Below, in pieces: positions 13,514-14,066 of a stretch of DNA of 14,066 bases. The DNA comes from CAZCYE01 sp964502775. Its GTDB lineage: Bacteria; Actinomycetota; Acidimicrobiia; IMCC26256; PALSA-555. Under the pieces are notes generated by a model. The model had not been told where the DNA came from. It saw only the letters and a program-made list of their open reading frames with translations, and searched no databases. The stretch is taken from contig CAZCYE010000040.1 of the NCBI GenBank assembly GCA_964502775.1, forward strand, positions 1 to 14,066, in the 5' to 3' direction. The position numbers and the translations under genes were made by a program. Each line of letters starts with the position of its first letter. Position 1 is the first letter of the stretch.

Positions 13514-13589
13514 TGGTGGCCGGGGACGGCGTCGATCCGTCGACCTCGCGCTTTTCAGGCGCGCGCTCTGCCAACTGAGCTACCCGGCC
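13514..13589 (-). tRNA. tRNA-Phe (anticodon GAA), CCA encoded
   Basis: A 76-nt cloverleaf on the minus strand. The 7-bp acceptor stem is GGCCGGG/CCCGGCC with discriminator A and an encoded CCA. The D-arm is GCTC/GAGC, the anticodon stem CGCGC/GCGCG carries the loop CTGAAAA (GAA), and the T-stem is GACGG/CCGTC. The T-loop reads ATCGACG, so position 54 is A rather than the nearly universal T. It is the last of three genes in the minus-strand cluster, 31 nt behind tRNA-Asp. Confidence 0.95.
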
Positions 13590-13620
13590 AAAAAGAGAGT
13601 CCGGCGAGCGAACCCTCCGG

Positions 13621-13695
13621 CGGTCCTGACGAGATTTGAACTCGCGACCTCCGCCTTGACAGGGCGGCGTGCACTCCAAACTGCACCACAGGACC
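13621..13695 (-). tRNA. tRNA-Asp (anticodon GTC)
   Basis: A 75-nt cloverleaf on the minus strand. The acceptor stem is GGTCCTG/CAGGACC with discriminator G, an expected identity base for Asp. The anticodon stem CCGCC/GGCGG carries the loop CTGTCAA (GTC). The T-arm is GCGAG/CTCGT with canonical loop TTCAAAT. CCA is not encoded (CCG follows). It begins only 5 nt after the end of tRNA-Glu. Confidence 0.96.
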
Positions 13696-13700
13696 GTGGG

Positions 13701-13773
13701 TGCCCCCAGGGGAATTCGAATCCCCGTTACCGCCTTGAAAGGGCGGCGTCCTGGGCCGCTAGACGATGGGGGC
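13701..13773 (-). tRNA. tRNA-Glu (anticodon TTC)
   Basis: A 73-nt cloverleaf on the minus strand and the first gene of the Glu-Asp-Phe operon. The acceptor stem is GCCCCCA/TGGGGGC with discriminator A. The anticodon stem CCGCC/GGCGG carries the loop CTTTCAA (TTC). The T-stem is GGGGA/TCCCC with loop TTCGAAT, so pair 53-61 is A-T rather than the usual G-C. CCA is not encoded; CCC follows the discriminator. Confidence 0.95.
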
Positions 13774-13796
13774 CCGCTTCCCCGGAGGAGCGACTC

Positions 13797-13802
13797 ATGG
13801 TA
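13797..13802 (-). promoter_or_regulatory. candidate -10 element of the tRNA Glu-Asp-Phe operon
   Basis: On the minus strand TACCAT fits TAnnnT and ends 23 nt before the tRNA-Glu 5' end, leaving a normal short precursor leader for RNase P. No clear -35 hexamer is visible. The rest of the 218-nt gap between the divergent tRNA-Glu and tRNA-Lys genes holds no gene that I can support. Confidence 0.4.
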
Positions 13803-13979
13803 GCAGTGGCCCCGTTGGACCTCCCTGGGCACGCGCCGCGCTCGAGGGACGGTCCCACACGATCGGCCGCTCCAGTACGCCGGACTGCGCGTCGCAGCAG
13901 CGTCACCTGTCGCTGCACCTCGTGAACGTCTTCGTGGCTCGAGCGGAGGCCGCTCGGCGTCGCTGACGAGCGGCACGCG

Positions 13980-13985
13980 TACGCT
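13980..13985 (+). promoter_or_regulatory. candidate -10 element immediately ahead of tRNA-Lys
   Basis: TACGCT ends only 6 nt before the first base of tRNA-Lys. If used, transcription would start at or within a few bases of the mature 5' end. CTGACG (13963-13968) looks like a -35 but is only 11 nt from the hexamer, too close to work with it. Confidence 0.4.
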
Positions 13986-13991
13986 GGCGGC

Positions 13992-14064
13992 GGGTCGCTA
14001 GCTCAATCGGCAGAGCAACGGGCTTTTAACCCGGAGGCTGTGGGTTCGATCCCCACGCGGCCCA
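13992..14064 (+). tRNA. tRNA-Lys (anticodon TTT)
   Basis: A 73-nt cloverleaf on the plus strand, complete just before the window ends. The acceptor stem is GGGTCGC/GCGGCCC (one T-G pair) with discriminator A. The D-arm is GCTC/GAGC. The anticodon stem ACGGG/CCCGG has an A-G mismatch at its top pair and carries loop CTTTTAA (TTT). The T-arm is GTGGG/CCCAC with canonical loop TTCGATC. CCA is not encoded, since CT follows. It is divergent from the Glu-Asp-Phe operon. Confidence 0.96.
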
Positions 14065-14066
14065 CT

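Overview
The window is a GC-rich chromosomal segment from a bacterium that looks like an actinobacterium (Actinomycetota). Three things suggest this: a BldC-type regulator just behind purF-purM, an order I recall from Streptomyces; a tRNA Glu-Asp-Phe cluster of actinobacterial type; and several GTG starts that lack a Shine-Dalgarno site and sit 6-7 nt behind a TAnnnT hexamer, as in leaderless actinobacterial transcripts. A deep-branching group such as Acidimicrobiia is possible but unproven.

Layout, left to right. The 3' end of clpB (1-681) is followed by an uncharacterised polytopic membrane protein (774-1976). Then come eight de novo purine genes, all on the + strand, in four blocks: purA (2139-3431); purB-purC-purS-purQ (3865-7065); purL (7684-10020); and purF-purM (10630-13202). 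Each break between blocks holds one small minus-strand gene: a B-box-like zinc protein (3500-3760), an unrecognised 134-aa protein (7203-7607) and a degenerate APS-kinase-like P-loop protein (10080-10532). Each of these converges on the pur gene to its left, and GC-rich hairpins lie between the convergent ends. The hairpin region behind purQ is a perfect 61-bp tandem duplication. bldC (13298-13501) follows purM. A minus-strand tRNA operon Glu-Asp-Phe (13514-13773) converges on bldC, and a + strand tRNA-Lys (13992-14064) closes the window.

How the genes work together. PurF makes phosphoribosylamine. PurS, PurQ and PurL form the FGAM synthase complex, and PurM closes the imidazole ring to AIR. 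PurC makes SAICAR; PurB cleaves SAICAR and later adenylosuccinate; PurA commits IMP to AMP. purD, purN/purT, purE/purK and purH are not in this window. purB/purC, purS/purQ and purF/purM overlap by 4 nt (ATGA or GTGA), which suggests translational coupling. purS, purL and the APS-kinase-like gene appear to have leaderless promoters. purA may be preceded by a small upstream ORF whose stop overlaps its start.

No mobile element, CRISPR array, prophage or defence system is visible. The most unusual material is at the small scale: the counter-oriented genes in the pur breaks, the tandem hairpin repeat, the purA leader, the bldC leader, and tRNAs with non-canonical T-arms. Every intergenic stretch is shorter than 300 bases.
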